Below, in pieces: positions 1-11,907 of a DNA stretch of 64,000 nucleotides. The notes below the pieces were generated by a model. It did no database searches and was not told where the DNA came from. It saw nothing but the letters and a program-made list of their open reading frames with translations. Source of the DNA: Zygaena filipendulae. Its lineage: Eukaryota > Arthropoda > Insecta > Lepidoptera > Zygaenidae. The position numbers and the translations under genes are program-made. Numbering within the stretch: the stretch's first letter is position 1; each line of letters starts with the position of its first letter. The DNA lies in NCBI GenBank assembly GCA_907165275.2, contig OU015660.1, positions 1,552,501-1,616,500 of the forward strand, in the 5' to 3' direction.

Positions 1-49
1 ACTTTTAACCCACAGGGATATCGTGGGGTAACAGCTAGTATTATTATTA

Positions 50-236
50 CTAGCTGTGCCCCGCGGTTTCACTCGCGGTAATTTCGGAGTTCCCTCGGGA
101 ATTCCGGGATAAAAAGAACCCTCTTTAAGTAAAAAGTACAACGTGCATGCCAAATTTCATCCAAATCCGTTTAGTCGTTTTTGCGTGATTGAGTAACAAA
201 CATCCACACTTTCACATTTATAATATTAGTAGGATG
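50..236 (+). repeat. Core repeat (CCGCGGTTTCACCCGCG family)
   Basis: The most abundant repeat here. Consensus order: CTAGCTGTGCCCCGCGGTTT, CACCCGCGGTAATTTCGG, AGTTCCCGCGGGAATTCC, GGGATAAAAAGTACCCTATG, TGCCAAATTTCAT, CCGTTTTTGCGTGATTGAG, ending TATAATATTAGTAGGAT. It resembles the Lep1-type short non-autonomous repeats of Lepidoptera (possibly Helitron-related; inference). A reversed end fragment (1-40) sits head to head with it. Confidence 0.75.
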
Positions 237-239
237 ACA

Positions 240-1969
240 CTCGATTAACTCATAAAAAAGGTATAATAAATTCCATTGAAATGTTTTAAAATGTCCACCG
301 AATGGCTTTGGGTTCGTGATCGCACACACACACTCAGCTTTAGGGTAGACCTGTGCCCTATTAGTGCCCACTATGCTATACATTTAAAATGGTTGGCGTT
401 TTTCCTTTCACATTTGCGGTCGTTAAAGTGGCGCGGCTTAAATTCTATTCTACTATCATATTGGTCTATGATCATGAGATCATAGACCAATATGATATGA
501 TATGACTGATGTAACTTAACGAGTTCAATAAATTTGTTTGAGTTTGAGTTTGACTAAAGAAGAATTTGGACCACGCGAGCGAGACATCGAATTTTGATCC
601 TTAGAAGAATCTAGCATAAGTTTCATTATATTTTCGAGCAGTATCGGGTGCCATAAATTACTTGTTATACCTAGGTAATTGACTTCATACATTGTCCAAC
701 TACCGAAGGGGTTCCAACTGAAAATGAGACAGGTCTTATGTAAAATATTTTTAAGCAACAGTAGCCTATATTAACACTAAAAATTATTAAAAATCTCATA
801 TTTATTCTTACTATACCTACGTACCCGGTGTTAGCGGTACTCCTAACTAAACTCTACGTTTCGAACCTAGATTAATAATATTACACTGGTGGTGATTCAA
901 CTCCTTACTTCCTAAACTTAAAATTCTCAGCAAATCGGTACCTACTAGTATTAAATTCAATATTTGACAATTTAAAATGTTCCCTTTGTTAGAAACGTTT
1001 CGTTTAAAAACGCGTCAATAAATAGAAAACTTTAATTCGACTTTCAAATGTTACTTTCATCGCGCTAAGTGAAGTATCACTTCAAAAAAGAACGCGTAAC
1101 AGAAGCGACTTTTTAAAATGGCTCGAGTCAAGCGCCGTACAGTAAGTTCTCTTTTTTCTCTTTGGTCGATTACCTATTTTTCATACTTTTTGCGCAAAAT
1201 CTTTCGTACGCTTCAGAATTGGACCTCTAAATTTTAGTCATCCCGCCTCAAGAAGTTTCCTTCCAAAACAGAATCAGTTATCAATAATAGGTTATTTATA
1301 CTTATTTTCGAGATTTGTCGAGAATTTAATTTAAAAAAAAAATTAGAATTGGCCTCCAAGCTTCATAAGCGCGGGGAGTACTATATATAGCTAATTATTA
1401 CGGTATACAGGAGTGGGAGCTGAATGTAAGTACTTGGTAAGGCCTACGTGCGCGGTCATAGCAACAGCTCTCTCGGGAAAAGGTTCATGTCAGCGTAGTC
1501 TTGTAGCACCTGGAACAAATTCAAATTTCAAATATACAGAATGGCTCCAGTGGAAAGGAAGATGTTTGTACTTCAAACATGTACATAATTATATTTTCAA
1601 TGTATGTATATAATATAACAATATTAATAATGAAACAAACATATCATTTTACTGCCCTTTTTTTAATAACTAAAAATGCATTTAAAGATTTTTGATAAAT
1701 GTAATGAATTGAGTCGGGAACAAAACCAGTAAACGTAAAAATACATTCTTATTTTTATGACCCCAAAAATCAAAAGGATACGATTGTTTCGTTCAACAAG
1801 GCTTCAAGACAACAAGACTTACTAACTTAAATAATTCTTTATAACAGTCCACTGTCCATTCAAGGTGCTTGTTGCCACGTTTTTAATTATTTAAATAACT
1901 ATTCACAATCTCGTGGAAAACATGGTATATATTATATACTACCTACATTTATTATTATATAAAAATGAT
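240..1969. other. No gene recognised
   Basis: AT-rich. Minus-strand ctgtctcattttcag at about 722 looks like an acceptor but no frame after it fits the SDR C-terminus. MARVKRRT followed by a GTAAGT donor occurs at 1117-1142 on the plus strand, unsupported by anything nearby. Confidence 0.5.
454..497. repeat. Perfect 20-bp hairpin
   Basis: Arms 454-473 and 478-497 with a 4-nt loop (ATGA). Stem TATCATATTGGTCTATGATC. Confidence 0.8.
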
Positions 1970-2107
1970 ACTATAGATAAACACGCCCAGACTGGAAAAT
2001 GGAAGCCCTTATTCATCACACAAAGTCCACCCCCACCGGGAATCGGACCCGGTACCTCTCGATTAGCGGGTAGGCATGGTGACCTAAGTATTGCACCATT
2101 CCGATCG
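1970..2107 (-). repeat. tRNA-derived SINE, copy 1
   Basis: On the minus strand: CGATCGGAATGGTGC..., a Pol III B-box-like GGGTCCGATTCCCGG, then GTGGACTTTGTGTGATGAA. It matches the copies at 28.3 and 52.6 kb. It lies in the stretch beyond exon 5 of the SDR gene, with a purine tract against its 5' end. Confidence 0.8.
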
Positions 2108-2115
2108 TCAGAACA

Positions 2116-2238
2116 TTGAAAAAAAAGACAAAGAAGACGAATAAGAAGAAAAAGACAAAGAAGAAGAAGAAAGACAAAGAAGAAAAAAGACAAAGAAGAA
2201 GAAGAAGAAAGATGAAGTAGAAGAAAGACGAAGATCAG
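2116..2238 (+). repeat. (GAA)n-rich polypurine tract
   Basis: About 120 bp almost wholly A/G with a few C/T. On the gene strand it is a polypyrimidine run starting about 17 nt after the exon 5 donor. Reading the exon frame through it gives only Ser/Phe/Leu low complexity. Confidence 0.85.
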
Positions 2239-2254
2239 AAGTGCTTATCGTTAC

Positions 2255-5200
2255 CTGTCGCAGCAGGTCGGCGGTGGGGCGCGGGTGCCGGGGCGGCGCG
2301 TGCGGCAGCAGCGCGCGCAGGCGGCCGCCGTCCAGGCACAGCTGCCGGTTGAGCAGCAGCTCGGCGCCCGCGCACGGCTCCAGCGGCGTGTGCGCCAGCG
2401 CGTACCGCCGGCAGATGTCCGCCCACGCGCTCAGGTGCTTGTCGTTCGCCTCCTCCGCCACCGACGCTATGTCCGTCTGCGGGCAGCGCGCCGGTGGGTT
2501 GGCTATTTTATTTTTGATGTAGGTACATACTTTTACTTTTTTGTTTAATATATGTCGTAGTTCCTCATGTGTTGTGTCAAATAAAGTTCATTCAATTTCA
2601 ATGTCAGTTTTAGATATATTTATTATTTATGTCATAAGGGGCAAACGGGCAGACGGCACACCGGACGGAAAGTGATTAACGCCGCTCATGGACATCTGCA
2701 ACACCAGATGCGTTGCCGACCTGGATCAGGATGGGAACTGGCTTTCAAGCGAGCCTGCCAGAACACAAAGTTTTCAAAATTAACAGTTTTGGGAAAATTG
2801 TGGAAAATATACTTGGGATACAAGCAAAAGAAGTTTTGGGCAAGTTAGAGGCTGGAGCATTAGCTCCAACTTCCTTTGCAACAGTTACGCGCCTGCCCCG
2901 CCTGCATGTCATCTCTAGCTGATTTAATAGGGATGTTGACTACTTTTAAAAATTATAATTCTAATTAGTCCGTCAGTTAGAAAATAAAAAAACAATAGAC
3001 ACGTATTTTTTGCTTTTTCAAATAAATTAAAATATACAGAGATAAAGCGCATTAAAGTTGAGGGTGAGGGGGTCGTGACGTCACTAACCGCAAAAACCGC
3101 CATACAAACTGTCAGAATAGTGACGTCACGCGAAATTTCAACTCAATATATCGCCGTTATTTTTTGATTACGTAAAAAAAGAAAAAAATACGTGTCCAAT
3201 ATTTTTTAATAATCTACGAGACGGACTAAAAAATAAAAATTAGTCAACATGCCCATTGTCTCTGTGGTATCGTCCCGTTCCGTACCTTGGCCAGCGTGGA
3301 TATGGCGGTGCCGTAGTAGTCGTGGTCGATGCCGAATATCTCGGAGACGAGGTCGGCGAGGCTGCCCTGCGTGCTGTCGGCGTCGTCCACCACGTTGCAG
3401 ACGCCGCGCGCCGCCGCGCCGCCGCTGCCCAGCGCCCACGCGGCGCGGCACACGTCCAGCACGTGCACCGTGTTCATCTTCAGGTCGGCGGTCCACAGCA
3501 GCTTCATCGTCTCGCCCAGGTGCTTGTATATCGCGCCCATCAGCAGCCGCGGCACTGGGGGGCGGGGGCGTAGGCGTATACAACGTGTTAATGAATTAAC
3601 CGAAAACCTGATACACCCCATTTAAAAAAATTAACAATAACATGATTAAAATATATTTTATGTCGAAAAAATTTATACTTTAAAAGTTATTCAACATTAG
3701 TTTGGTCTAGTACCCACCCCAGGATGTTGAGCTACCGATTCGAAAATCCGTAGTGGTTATATACTCTTTGCGAAAATCTATAATACTGATAACTAACTTG
3801 GCTCAGACGACTCTTCAAATCTGTAGACTTAATTTTTTAAAAGTTTGCACCCGCGACTCCCGCGAGTATAAATTTAATATGACATACGCCAATATGGAGG
3901 AACTCCGAAATTAACGCGGAGGGTAGGTACAGAAAAAAATATAGGGTAGTAGGTACTTTTATCTCGGCATACCCGCGGGTTCTCCGAAACTAACGCGGGT
4001 GAAACCGCGGGGAACAGCTGGTAGTATTATAAATGCCAATGTGAGTTTGTTTGTTTGTTACGCTTACGCTTTTCATCATCATGAAATTTCGGTTACACAT
4101 TGTCAAAAGCCGTCAACATGAAATATCACCAAAAACTAATGTTCAATATAGTGGTAACCATAGAAACCGCTCCAACTCACTCAAACTCCTCCTATCCCCC
4201 ACCCCGTATACTATGGCTGGCCTCAGCACGGTGTAATCGAGTTCGTGCATCTCCTTGAGCTTCTCTTCCACTCTGCTCTTCATGCGCGCCTCCACCGTCC
4301 ACGGCTCTATCGGGCCGTCCTCTTTGTGCGGCTGCAATATACACAGCGCAGACGAATCAATAATTTTTCACATCCGCGGATGTAAATGCAGATGCGGATA
4401 ATTATTTGAAGGCTAACATCCGCGGATGTTTAAGATATATGAATGAAGAATTAAAACAACGATAAAGAAATTGTCATTTTTATTAATGAAAATAAGTATT
4501 AAGAATGCTTCTTTTTTTAACTTCACTTATCTAATTTTCATTCGCCGGCCCCGCAAACTTGTATATTCGCATCCGCATGGACATCCGCATTGATTATTGC
4601 GGATGCTGATGTCAAAATCTATGCGGAAGCTCCGCATTTGCGGATGCAGATGCGAATATTCGCAACATCCCTGGTGTAGGGTTCTAAATGACTCATTTGC
4701 CTTTTTAATTTTCTATTTTTATTTTCTCTCTGATTTACTGGCAAAATTACTATTTTAGCAACCTAAAAACACTTATGATCTATGATTACAGGTTGGCAAA
4801 AATTTTAGCCATAAAAAGACAACTTTTTGGTTTTTACTGTAGTGGATTCCGGTGTAATTGCGTACAGGCTCACCATGTCACACTTTTGAATCGCATCGTG
4901 TTAGATACGATAGTCTCCCGCGTGGTAATGCTCATTAGGTAGGTACCTATTATTTTATTTATTATTATTATTGATAAAATTAGAAAATGTATAAATGTAA
5001 AATAAACTTCGGTAAATTTTATTTTAATTCCCGCGGGAACTCCGGAATTATTGCGGGAACAGCTAATCACCGTAAACTACTGTCGGGGGTACAAAGAAGG
5101 ACATAGAGTACTTTTTTCCGGAATTCCCGCGGGAACTCCGAAAGTACCGCGGATGAAATCGCGGGGGACAGCTAGTATAGTATAATAAGTGAAAGAATTT

Positions 5201-8200
5201 TCAAAATCTGTTAAGTAGATTCAGAGATTACCCCCTACAACGTCACAAACACACAAACTTTACCTCTTTATAATATTAAGTATAGATAACAATAGATAAA
5301 TAGGGATGTTGACAACTTTTGAAAATCAAAATTTTAATTAGTCCGTCTTTTAGAAAATTAAAAATCATTAGACACGTATTTTTTTATTTTTCCAATAAAT
5401 GAAAATACACAGAGATAAAGCGCATTAAAGTTTAGGGTGGGGGCTCGTGACGTCACTTACCGCTACAAGCCGCCATACAAACTGCACTAGTTAGTGACGT
5501 CACGCGAAATTTCAACTCAATGTATCTCTGTTATTTTTTGATTACGTAAAAAAAGAAAAAATACGTGTCCAATATTTTTTATTAATCTACTAGACGGACT
5601 AAGAAAAAAAAATTAGTCAAATAGCCTATTGTTCATACGAAGGGCACTCGGCACTCACCTTGCTGCTACTGTACATGTACCCGCTGGATATCTCCACGAG
5701 CCTGCAGGGCACGCGCAGCCGCGCGCACTCCTCGGCCACGTTGCAGCTGAGCGTGTAGATGCCCTCCGAGTACACCGCCTCCGTCTGGCGCATGCGCGTC
5801 TCCCCCGCACAGTTCACCACCAGCCGCCAGGGCGCGCCCTCGCCGGGGTCCAGCGCCGCCGCGCACGACGCTGCACGTCGCGTCAGAACATTATCACTAT
5901 AGGTACATATTATAATAAAACAAAATCCTCCACCGCGTTTATCTGTTCGTGATAAACACAAAAACTACTGAACGGATTTACATGCGGTTCTCACCAATAG
6001 ATAAGATTCATGAGGAAAAAGGTTTTTTTTTTACATCAATATACCAAATGGCGTCTTCTTGGCTGATTACGCTAAGTATTTACTTTTATCATCGGCTTTT
6101 ACACGACCGGCGCAGGCGCATCGCCAAATGCCACATAAGCAGAGACGCAGCACAGCTAATCCCTATTATCCTAACCACAGACATATACGTAATATACAGG
6201 TCCGTGATCCTAACTAATCCTACTAATATTATAAATGTGAAAGTATGGATGTTTGGATGTTTGTTACTCAATCACGCAAAAACGGCTGAACGGATTTGGA
6301 TAAAATTTGTCATGCACGTTTTCAGGGGTACAGAGAAGGACATAGGGTACTGTTTCTCCCGGAATTCCTGCGGGATCTCCAAACTTACTGCGGGTGAAAC
6401 CGCGGGGCACAGCTAGTTTTTAATAAATACATTACTACAATACCTACTTTGTTTACTTAATATGGAACAACAAGACACATCACACAGCATGGCAGGTGTT
6501 GAAAAATTTAATATGCACCGCACCACACCCCCGAAACAATAGCAGAGTAACCAAGCATATATTTTCTCTGGCCATGAGTACAAACGTCCGTCTCATATTG
6601 TCTGTTAATAATGAAGTAATGAACTTATGTATTATGTACCTATGTTATATGGCATAAACTAATTACTCACGGTAATTATTTATTTCATGCCTCAATAAAT
6701 TATAATATGCGGAAAATCACATGGAATTTTTATCACCCACTAAGGATATTTTATTTTTAGAGTTATTTGGAATAGAGTTATTTTGTTTTGTGACCGTGTT
6801 ACAACGGCTGCCTGGCTGGAGGCATTCAGTTATTAAAACACATATACCTAATCCATGTACCTATATAAAATACTAATTTCTCATCAAAATATAGAAATCT
6901 GGCTCTGTGGATGTTTGTTTTCATTTGCAACATCTAGGAAAAAATAATACTATAAGTCGGACAAATTTTTTTCTATTTTTTTTTTGCCAACCTCACATAG
7001 GTACAATAAGGGCTGCCAACTAATTCTTTCTTTGGCCAATATAGTATTTTCCAGCCAAAAGTATAAAAAATATAGTACACTGTAAGAAATGCTCGGGGAC
7101 AGTACCAAATTTTTTTCTGGATGAAGTGTCCCTATGTACTATACTTTTCTGTACCCTTGACAATGTGAATGCCAAATTTCACAATGATCAGTTGAGTAGT
7201 TAAGATATAAAAGCTTAACACACAAACTCACATTCATATTTATGATACTAGTAAGGATTACATGTCCGGAGTGGCTGATTTATCAATGCCCAAACCAAAC
7301 CGATGGGTCTAGATTCTTGAGATTTTGAATACTACTATGAACTAAGGAAGTTTTTAGAATTTAATTGCTAAGCAGAGGAAAATGAGGGTGAAGTATGAAA
7401 GTACCATACCATTAGCTTTGAAGTTACAAGTAATGGAAATCTTTTTAACCGTTAAAACTGAAAAAGGTTATTTAATTTTAGTTCTCCCCTGTGATTTCAT
7501 ACCCGGAAATCGAAAAAGAACTAGAATAACAATTTAGTAACATAGAATAAATTGTGAAGGTTGGCTGGTAGAGAATGCCACTGTGGCATTAAGTCCGCCT
7601 TTTGTATCCTGTAGTGCAATAAGCTTAAATAAATAAATAATAATATAATAAGTAGTAGTAGTAGTAGTAGTAGAAGATATACATTTAAATTGGTTAAATT
7701 TATACCTAGGAAATACCACAATTTCCTAGGTATAAATTTAAAGGGTTAATATCACTAATATTATAATTAATATTACAAGAACAAATAATTGATAACTGTT
7801 ATTGTTTTATTGAATAACATTTACTAATATACTGTATAATTTATACATAACTAGCTGTCCCCTGCGGTTACACCTTTGGTAATTCCAGGTTAAAAAGTAT
7901 CTTACGTTCTTCCCCTGACAAAATTTAATGGTGATCGGTCCAGCCGTTCACGCGTGGCCAAGGGAAATAGGGATTCATTTTTATATATATAGATAAAACA
8001 GTAAACATACATATAATTTTTGATATGACTTGATCTAACATTTAGGATAATTTTTCTCATGTTACAACAAAAAGTTTTTGAAGGAATTTTACATGTTATG
8101 CCAATAAAATTGCTAGCTCTGGCTATTTGTTCAATATGTTCAAAGTATTTGCATGAGTACCTATAATATTCAATATAAAAAATTTATATACTAATAAATA

Positions 8201-9098
8201 ATACTTTGTGGCCTTGTTCAATACAAGAAGATAATATAGAGACCCCAGAATGTATAATATGTATAATAATGCTTGGTGCAACATTCACAGATAAAACAGA
8301 TGATACAACATGGAAGTTAGTTATCTAATATTGATATCTTATCACATGACTGCATAAGTCATAACTTATAAGTCAACAACCCTATAATAAAACTTCAGTA
8401 AGTACCCATTACTTTCCTATTAGAAAAGATAATGCAAACAGCAATATTTTCGAAAAAGAAATAAAGCTTTAAAATAAATTCTCTACAAATGTATAATAAA
8501 TTCCTAGTTCATATTAAAAAAATTACAATTATATTTTTATGTGTTTAAAATAAAATTAGTTCCTGTGTAGGTATTTATAATTAAACAAATATAACACAAT
8601 AATTAATAGTGTTAGAAAGTTGATGAAATACAATTAACCAGCATTATCTAAGACTTCATTAATGGATTTTTATAGATTTAACAATTAAATTAGGTAAAAG
8701 ATAATGTTTGCTTACTTAGAAGCTGCTATTGTTTTAGTTCTTGAAAATACTGAATTTAGAAGGTGACACCTTTATTGTAACTATTAGTCATACTTTATTA
8801 GAAATGTTAATTTTTTAAATAGTAAAAAAGTTAATCAAGGCGAAATAAATTCAATCAAACTTTTGTAATTAAACACCAATTATGGCTTCATTTAATTCGA
8901 TTTTAAGGAAGGAAGAGTACTTACTGGCGTTAATAAGATTGGCACTCTTGTATTCAACGCGTGGGTCTTCAAAGACCTTCTTATGTGCAGCGTTGAGGAA
9001 CGCCAGCTGGGGCGGAGTTTTGTCCACCGCACGGACTCCACTCACCAGGTCGTTGGTGATGAGATAATCCACCAAATTCCGCCCGATAAAGCCACATC
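2255..9098 (-). CDS. Extended SDR / NAD-dependent epimerase-dehydratase, internal exons (partial gene)
   Basis: Five minus-strand exons join in frame: 9098-8925, 5870-5659, 4331-4181, 3554-3286 and 2476-2255 (1028 nt). All introns are GT-AG. The first exon opens with the Rossmann glycine motif CGFIGRNLV. Exon 2 ends with SSGYMYSSSK, which holds a candidate catalytic Ser and a YxxxK motif. Exon 3 has RPAIVYGVGDRR, typical of extended SDRs, and exon 4 has MNTVHVLDVCRAAW. The family binds NAD(P) and acts on nucleotide sugars, steroids or similar substrates; the substrate cannot be told here. The start-codon exon (it must end in one G of the GG before CGFIG) and the C-terminal exon after phase-0 donor 2254 were not found. 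The last may lie left of the window. Exons 2, 4 and 5 are strikingly GC-rich against AT-rich introns. Intron 1 is about 3 kb. Confidence 0.88.
2625..2925 (+). repeat. Repeats G and H joined
   Basis: 2625-2760 is repeat G (TATGTCATAAGGGGCAAACG, CATGGACATCTGCAACACCA), also at 18385-18532 and 57560-57715. 2765-2925 is repeat H, also near 11 and 40 kb. In SDR intron 4, directly before MITE B1. Confidence 0.7.
2930..3254 (+). mobile_element. MITE family B (copy B1)
   Basis: Ends are GGGATGTTGACTAC and its inverse. Subterminal AATTAGTCCGTC pairs with GACGGACTAA. The middle has two perfect TGACGTCA palindromes (3076-3083, 3121-3128). The right end is 31 nt beyond the exon 4 donor of the SDR gene. 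Family B is about 320 bp; superfamily not assigned. Confidence 0.85.
3579..3704 (+). mobile_element. MITE family A, left half (copy A1)
   Basis: Starts TACAACGTGTTAATGAATTA with a TA before it, and breaks off after ...CATTAGTTTGG. It lies in SDR intron 3, its end 24 nt from the 3' splice site of exon 4. Family A in full is 320-370 bp with terminal inverted repeats of about 29 bp and TA at both flanks, which suggests Tc1/mariner-type mobilisation. Confidence 0.8.
3850..4140 (-). repeat. Core repeat, two partial copies
   Basis: Reversed head 3940-4022 followed by the reversed tail of another copy; in SDR intron 3, 40 nt from the exon 3 donor. Confidence 0.65.
5015..5290 (-). repeat. Core repeat, compound
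   Basis: Two reversed heads (to 5060 and 5086-5180) and a forward tail ending TATAATATTAAGTATAGAT; in SDR intron 2. Confidence 0.65.
5303..5625 (+). mobile_element. MITE family B (copy B2)
   Basis: TGACGTCA at 5448-5455 and 5495-5502. The right end is about 33 nt beyond the exon 2 donor of the SDR gene, nearly the spacing of B1 at exon 4. Confidence 0.85.
6205..6417 (-). repeat. Core repeat, near full length
   Basis: Complete reversed copy from CTAATCCTACTAATATTATA to GCGGGGCACAGCTAG; in SDR intron 1. Confidence 0.75.
7553..7640 (+). repeat. LINE 3'-end repeat
   Basis: GTAGAGAATGCCACTGTGGC then ATTAAGTCCGCCTTTTGTAT, ending in AAATAAATAAATAA. The GCC..GGC stem and TAAA tail are typical of a lepidopteran LINE 3' end; also at 42415-42505 and, reversed, 59150-59240. 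Confidence 0.65.
7694..7741. repeat. Perfect 21-bp hairpin
   Basis: Arms 7694-7714 and 7721-7741 around ACCACA; the stem contains ATACCTAGGAAAT. It lies in SDR intron 1. Confidence 0.8.
7850..7995 (+). repeat. Core repeat, short variant
   Basis: Head CTAGCTGTCCCCTGCGG with the tail variant TTCACGCGTGGCCAAGG; lacks the middle GGGATAAAAAG block. Confidence 0.6.
7996..8924. other. SDR intron 1, AT-rich, nothing else seen
   Basis: Intron body up to the exon 1 donor (gtaagta) without recognisable repeats. Confidence 0.6.
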
Positions 9099-9559
9099 CT
9101 GCAGGAAACCGCAACACAATGAAATATAACACTCGCGATGACTAATAAGCAAGCAATATCACTTTTTATAGATAGACCGTTATGAGATTCGAAAAACACG
9201 TTTTTTAAAGGAACTGTGTCCTTATGGATTTTTTAAAACTCTTTTAAGGGTACAGAAATGGGGTTTGCTAATTGGATTTACAGTTATATAAGTTAGTTAC
9301 CCCCTAAAACCAAAACTCTTGGTTTCGAATTATCGCCGGTTCCAGACATTGTCTTCTCTCGTCACACAACGACCGACTTCGACGAAAAAAATGTGAAATA
9401 GTGAAAAGTTGAAAACGGCTTTTTTGACGTTTAAGTTTGACAATTGCAGCTGTCAAATTCACATATCTGACATATCTTTTCTTTATTTGTTTCTATCCCG
9501 CAGCAGCATAATTCCGCCAATGTCTAGTTTAAATTTTAATGCATGGAATTAGTATAGTC
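9099..9559. other. Upstream of first visible SDR exon; start exon not found
   Basis: An acceptor (cctgcag) precedes 9098, so at least one more exon exists. No ATG-bearing minus frame ending in phase 1 at a good donor stands out between here and 10.1 kb. Confidence 0.5.
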
Positions 9560-9795
9560 GGGGTTGCTGACGAGTGAAAGCCGTATCGAAAACACGCATG
9601 TCACGTTTTTCGTTATTTCAGTCACTTTTCAGCATCTATTTTGGACCCTGAGCAGGAAACTGACTTTCAAGAGAGCCATGTTTTAACTTGGGGAACAATC
9701 TAACATTGACGGCGTTTCGCCATAATTGAAGAAGTAGATGAAGAGAATTATAATTATAGACGCCATTATTAAATAAGAAGAAGAAGAAGAAGTAG
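9560..9795 (+). repeat. Repeat M with (GAA)n tail
   Basis: GTTATTTCAGTCACTTTT, CCTGAGCAGGAAACTG, AACTTGGGGAACAATCT, ending in AAGAAGAAGAAG. It matches 49262-49512, also GAA-tailed, so probably a retroposed unit. Confidence 0.65.
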
Positions 9796-10351
9796 TATAG
9801 TCGGTGGTTGCCGATAACTTTACCAAATCATGATCGCCGCAGGCATCAATTCCATACATTTAGTAGCCTTCGGGTGCTTCGATCAGCAATTCTTATCGCG
9901 AAACCGGACGCGGAAACCGACCGTGTGTAGTACTCCCCGAGCAGGTCACATACAAAGAGAATTATCTCTCACGTACCGGTTTCTCGCAGAGGGAATACAA
10001 AATACCGGCGACACGTTCACTCTTCCAAACTCTTTTTCTTCTTTAGTGTAGTTTACTATCGATTGCGATTTGCGGTTAGTTATTATTATGCTTATTATTA
10101 TTACAAGTATTATTATCATTGATTATAAATACATAAATTTAAATAATTAAGTAATAAAATTACTAGAAAAGTTGTAACACACGCATTCGGTACGAGATTT
10201 TTTTATTACACAGCCAAAGAGTACCTACCTAAAGTATTTTTTAGATCTTAGGTAGCTTGTCACCACAACAACACACCTATATAATAGACACAACTCAAAC
10301 TCGATTAAAGTATACCTACTATGTATTATGTTATCAAGTTTTAGTTTATCA

Positions 10352-10517
10352 ATTACTAGCTATTCTCCGCAGTTTCACCCGGAAATTGACCTTGTCCTTG
10401 TCCTTCGCTGACAACGTGCATGCAAAATTTCATGATGATCGTTTGAGCCGTTAAGGCGTGAAAGAGTAACAAACAAACAAACAAACTCACTTTCGCATTT
10501 ATAATATTAGTGAGGAT
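10352..10517 (+). repeat. Core repeat
   Basis: CTAGCTATTCTCCGCAG head, AACAAACTCACTTTCGCA tail, ends TATAATATTAGTGAGGAT. Intergenic between SDR and transporter A. Confidence 0.65.
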
Positions 10518-10562
10518 TATCTTTATTTTATTCCGCACTACCTACGCGAAACATTTAATAGG

Positions 10563-11112
10563 TGACTATGAGATGCGATTGGTTCTTAAAAGTGGTTTTA
10601 GACCACAGAACGGAAAATAATAGATAGAAGGGATCAACTTAGTTTAGTATGAAAACAGATAAAAACCAGTGTCCCCGGGAGATTTTCGCACACAAAACTA
10701 TTCATCACGCACAAAAACATCCATTAACGTAAAGAAATATATTAAACTCTTTGGTTATGTTTTTGTTTTTTAAATTCAGTTTTGGGAATATTGTCTATAC
10801 TAATATTAAGAGGAAAGATTTGATTTTTTGTTTGTTTGTTATGATTTAATTCAAAACTACTGGAGCGATTTAAAAAATTCTTTCACCATTAGAAAGCTAC
10901 TATAACCCTGAGTAGGTAACATACTAGTCTATATTGTAATCCGAAATTCCCGCGGGAACTCCGAAATTATCGCACGGGACAGCTAATGGTAAATATAGGT
11001 ACTTGGGATGGCAGCAGAAGAGGTTTTGGGCAATTTAGAACATTTGCTCGAACTTCCTTTGCAACGGTAGCGCACCTGCCCCGCCCACATGTCCTCTCTA
11101 GTTAATTTATTT
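10563..11112 (+). repeat. Repeat H, interrupted
   Basis: Shares AACTTAGTTTAGTATGAAAA and GATTTTCGCACACAAAACTA with 40063-40260, then GCAACGGTAGCGCACCTGCC with 2880 and 40330; a core repeat sits between the halves. Confidence 0.65.
10796..10986 (-). repeat. Core repeat inserted into repeat H
   Basis: Reversed copy that separates the two halves of repeat H (10563-10795 and 10988-11112). Confidence 0.65.
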
Positions 11113-11907
11113 GTTCTGTGTTTTAGACTTAAGTATGAGTGTTTAATTTTATTCCCGCGATAATTCTAAGAAAAAAAGTACCTACCATATTACGTCCTTT
11201 TCTGTACCCCTTTATTGACGTGTAGGTAGTACCTACCTACATAGTTAATAGATGAGGCTAGTATAGTACCTATTAAAGGTAGGTAAAATCTAAATCTAAA
11301 ATTTAGTTGAGGGGGAGGGGGGCAATTTTGGTTGCCCTACAAAATTTTTGTGTCGTCAAATAGTAAAATTTAGGGGCTCATATTAAGAGGTATCTGAAAT
11401 GAACTTATCTATTTTTCTTTGTTTTAAAAATGATCGCCCACACGGCTTTAACTTTTTTGGTTCAGACCACAAACTAGGTACTTAGAGATACTGGTTCAGA
11501 CGCAAGCTCGCGAAGATTTTTCTAATGACTTTGACTTTGACTAAATAAAGTACCTACCTACTTTAGTCTTCAGGGGGGCAATTACACCCACTGCCCCCCG
11601 TAGATCCGCGCCTGGAAAGGTAACAGACCAACACACAGACAGACAGGCGAACAAACAAACAAATAAAATTAACATTGATAATATAATATCTCGATGCAAA
11701 TAAAAAAAATAAGCTGGCATTCGAATTTATAATATAATTAGGATAAGTAATACGTACTTACATAAATATTAATATATTTGGTAATTTAAATTAGGAACCT
11801 AAACCTAGACTAGGTACTGTGTTTAATAGTTGTTATATTTACAATAATTTACATTTTCATAAAATTTCTGTATATTATACTAATCATATAGGGATATCAT
11901 CAGATCC
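11113..11907. other. Intergenic, nothing recognised apart from short simple repeats
   Basis: 3' flank of transporter A; AT-rich with scattered AGGTAGGTA and AACAAAC runs. Confidence 0.5.
11822..11827 (-). terminator. Candidate poly(A) signal of transporter A
   Basis: ATTAAA on the minus strand, about 80 nt after the TAA stop. It is a common variant signal; nothing better is seen nearer the stop. Confidence 0.35.

Noticed and set aside
454..497. microRNA precursor
   Set aside because: A 20-bp perfect stem with a 4-nt loop is too short for a typical precursor; more likely a repeat-end hairpin. Same for 7694-7741.
525..758. Candidate C-terminal exon of the SDR gene with a cag acceptor near 722
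   Set aside because: In the required phase it gives LEPLR and a stop, and other frames do not resemble an SDR end.
2108..2461. 117-codon minus-strand frame running from SDR exon 5 into the purine tract
   Set aside because: After the CGACAG/gtaacg donor it translates only simple repeat (Ser, Phe, Leu runs); splicing is the better reading.
3249..3625. Long plus-strand and alternate-frame ORFs over SDR exons (also 5629-5952, 2241-2548)
   Set aside because: Shadow frames from GC-rich coding sequence; Arg/Ala/Pro-rich with no motifs.
9798..9860. Start exon of the SDR gene (minus ATGGAATTGATGCC... with a gtaaag donor)
   Set aside because: It ends in phase 2 or 0 depending on frame, not the phase 1 needed, and lacks a Rossmann beta-strand.
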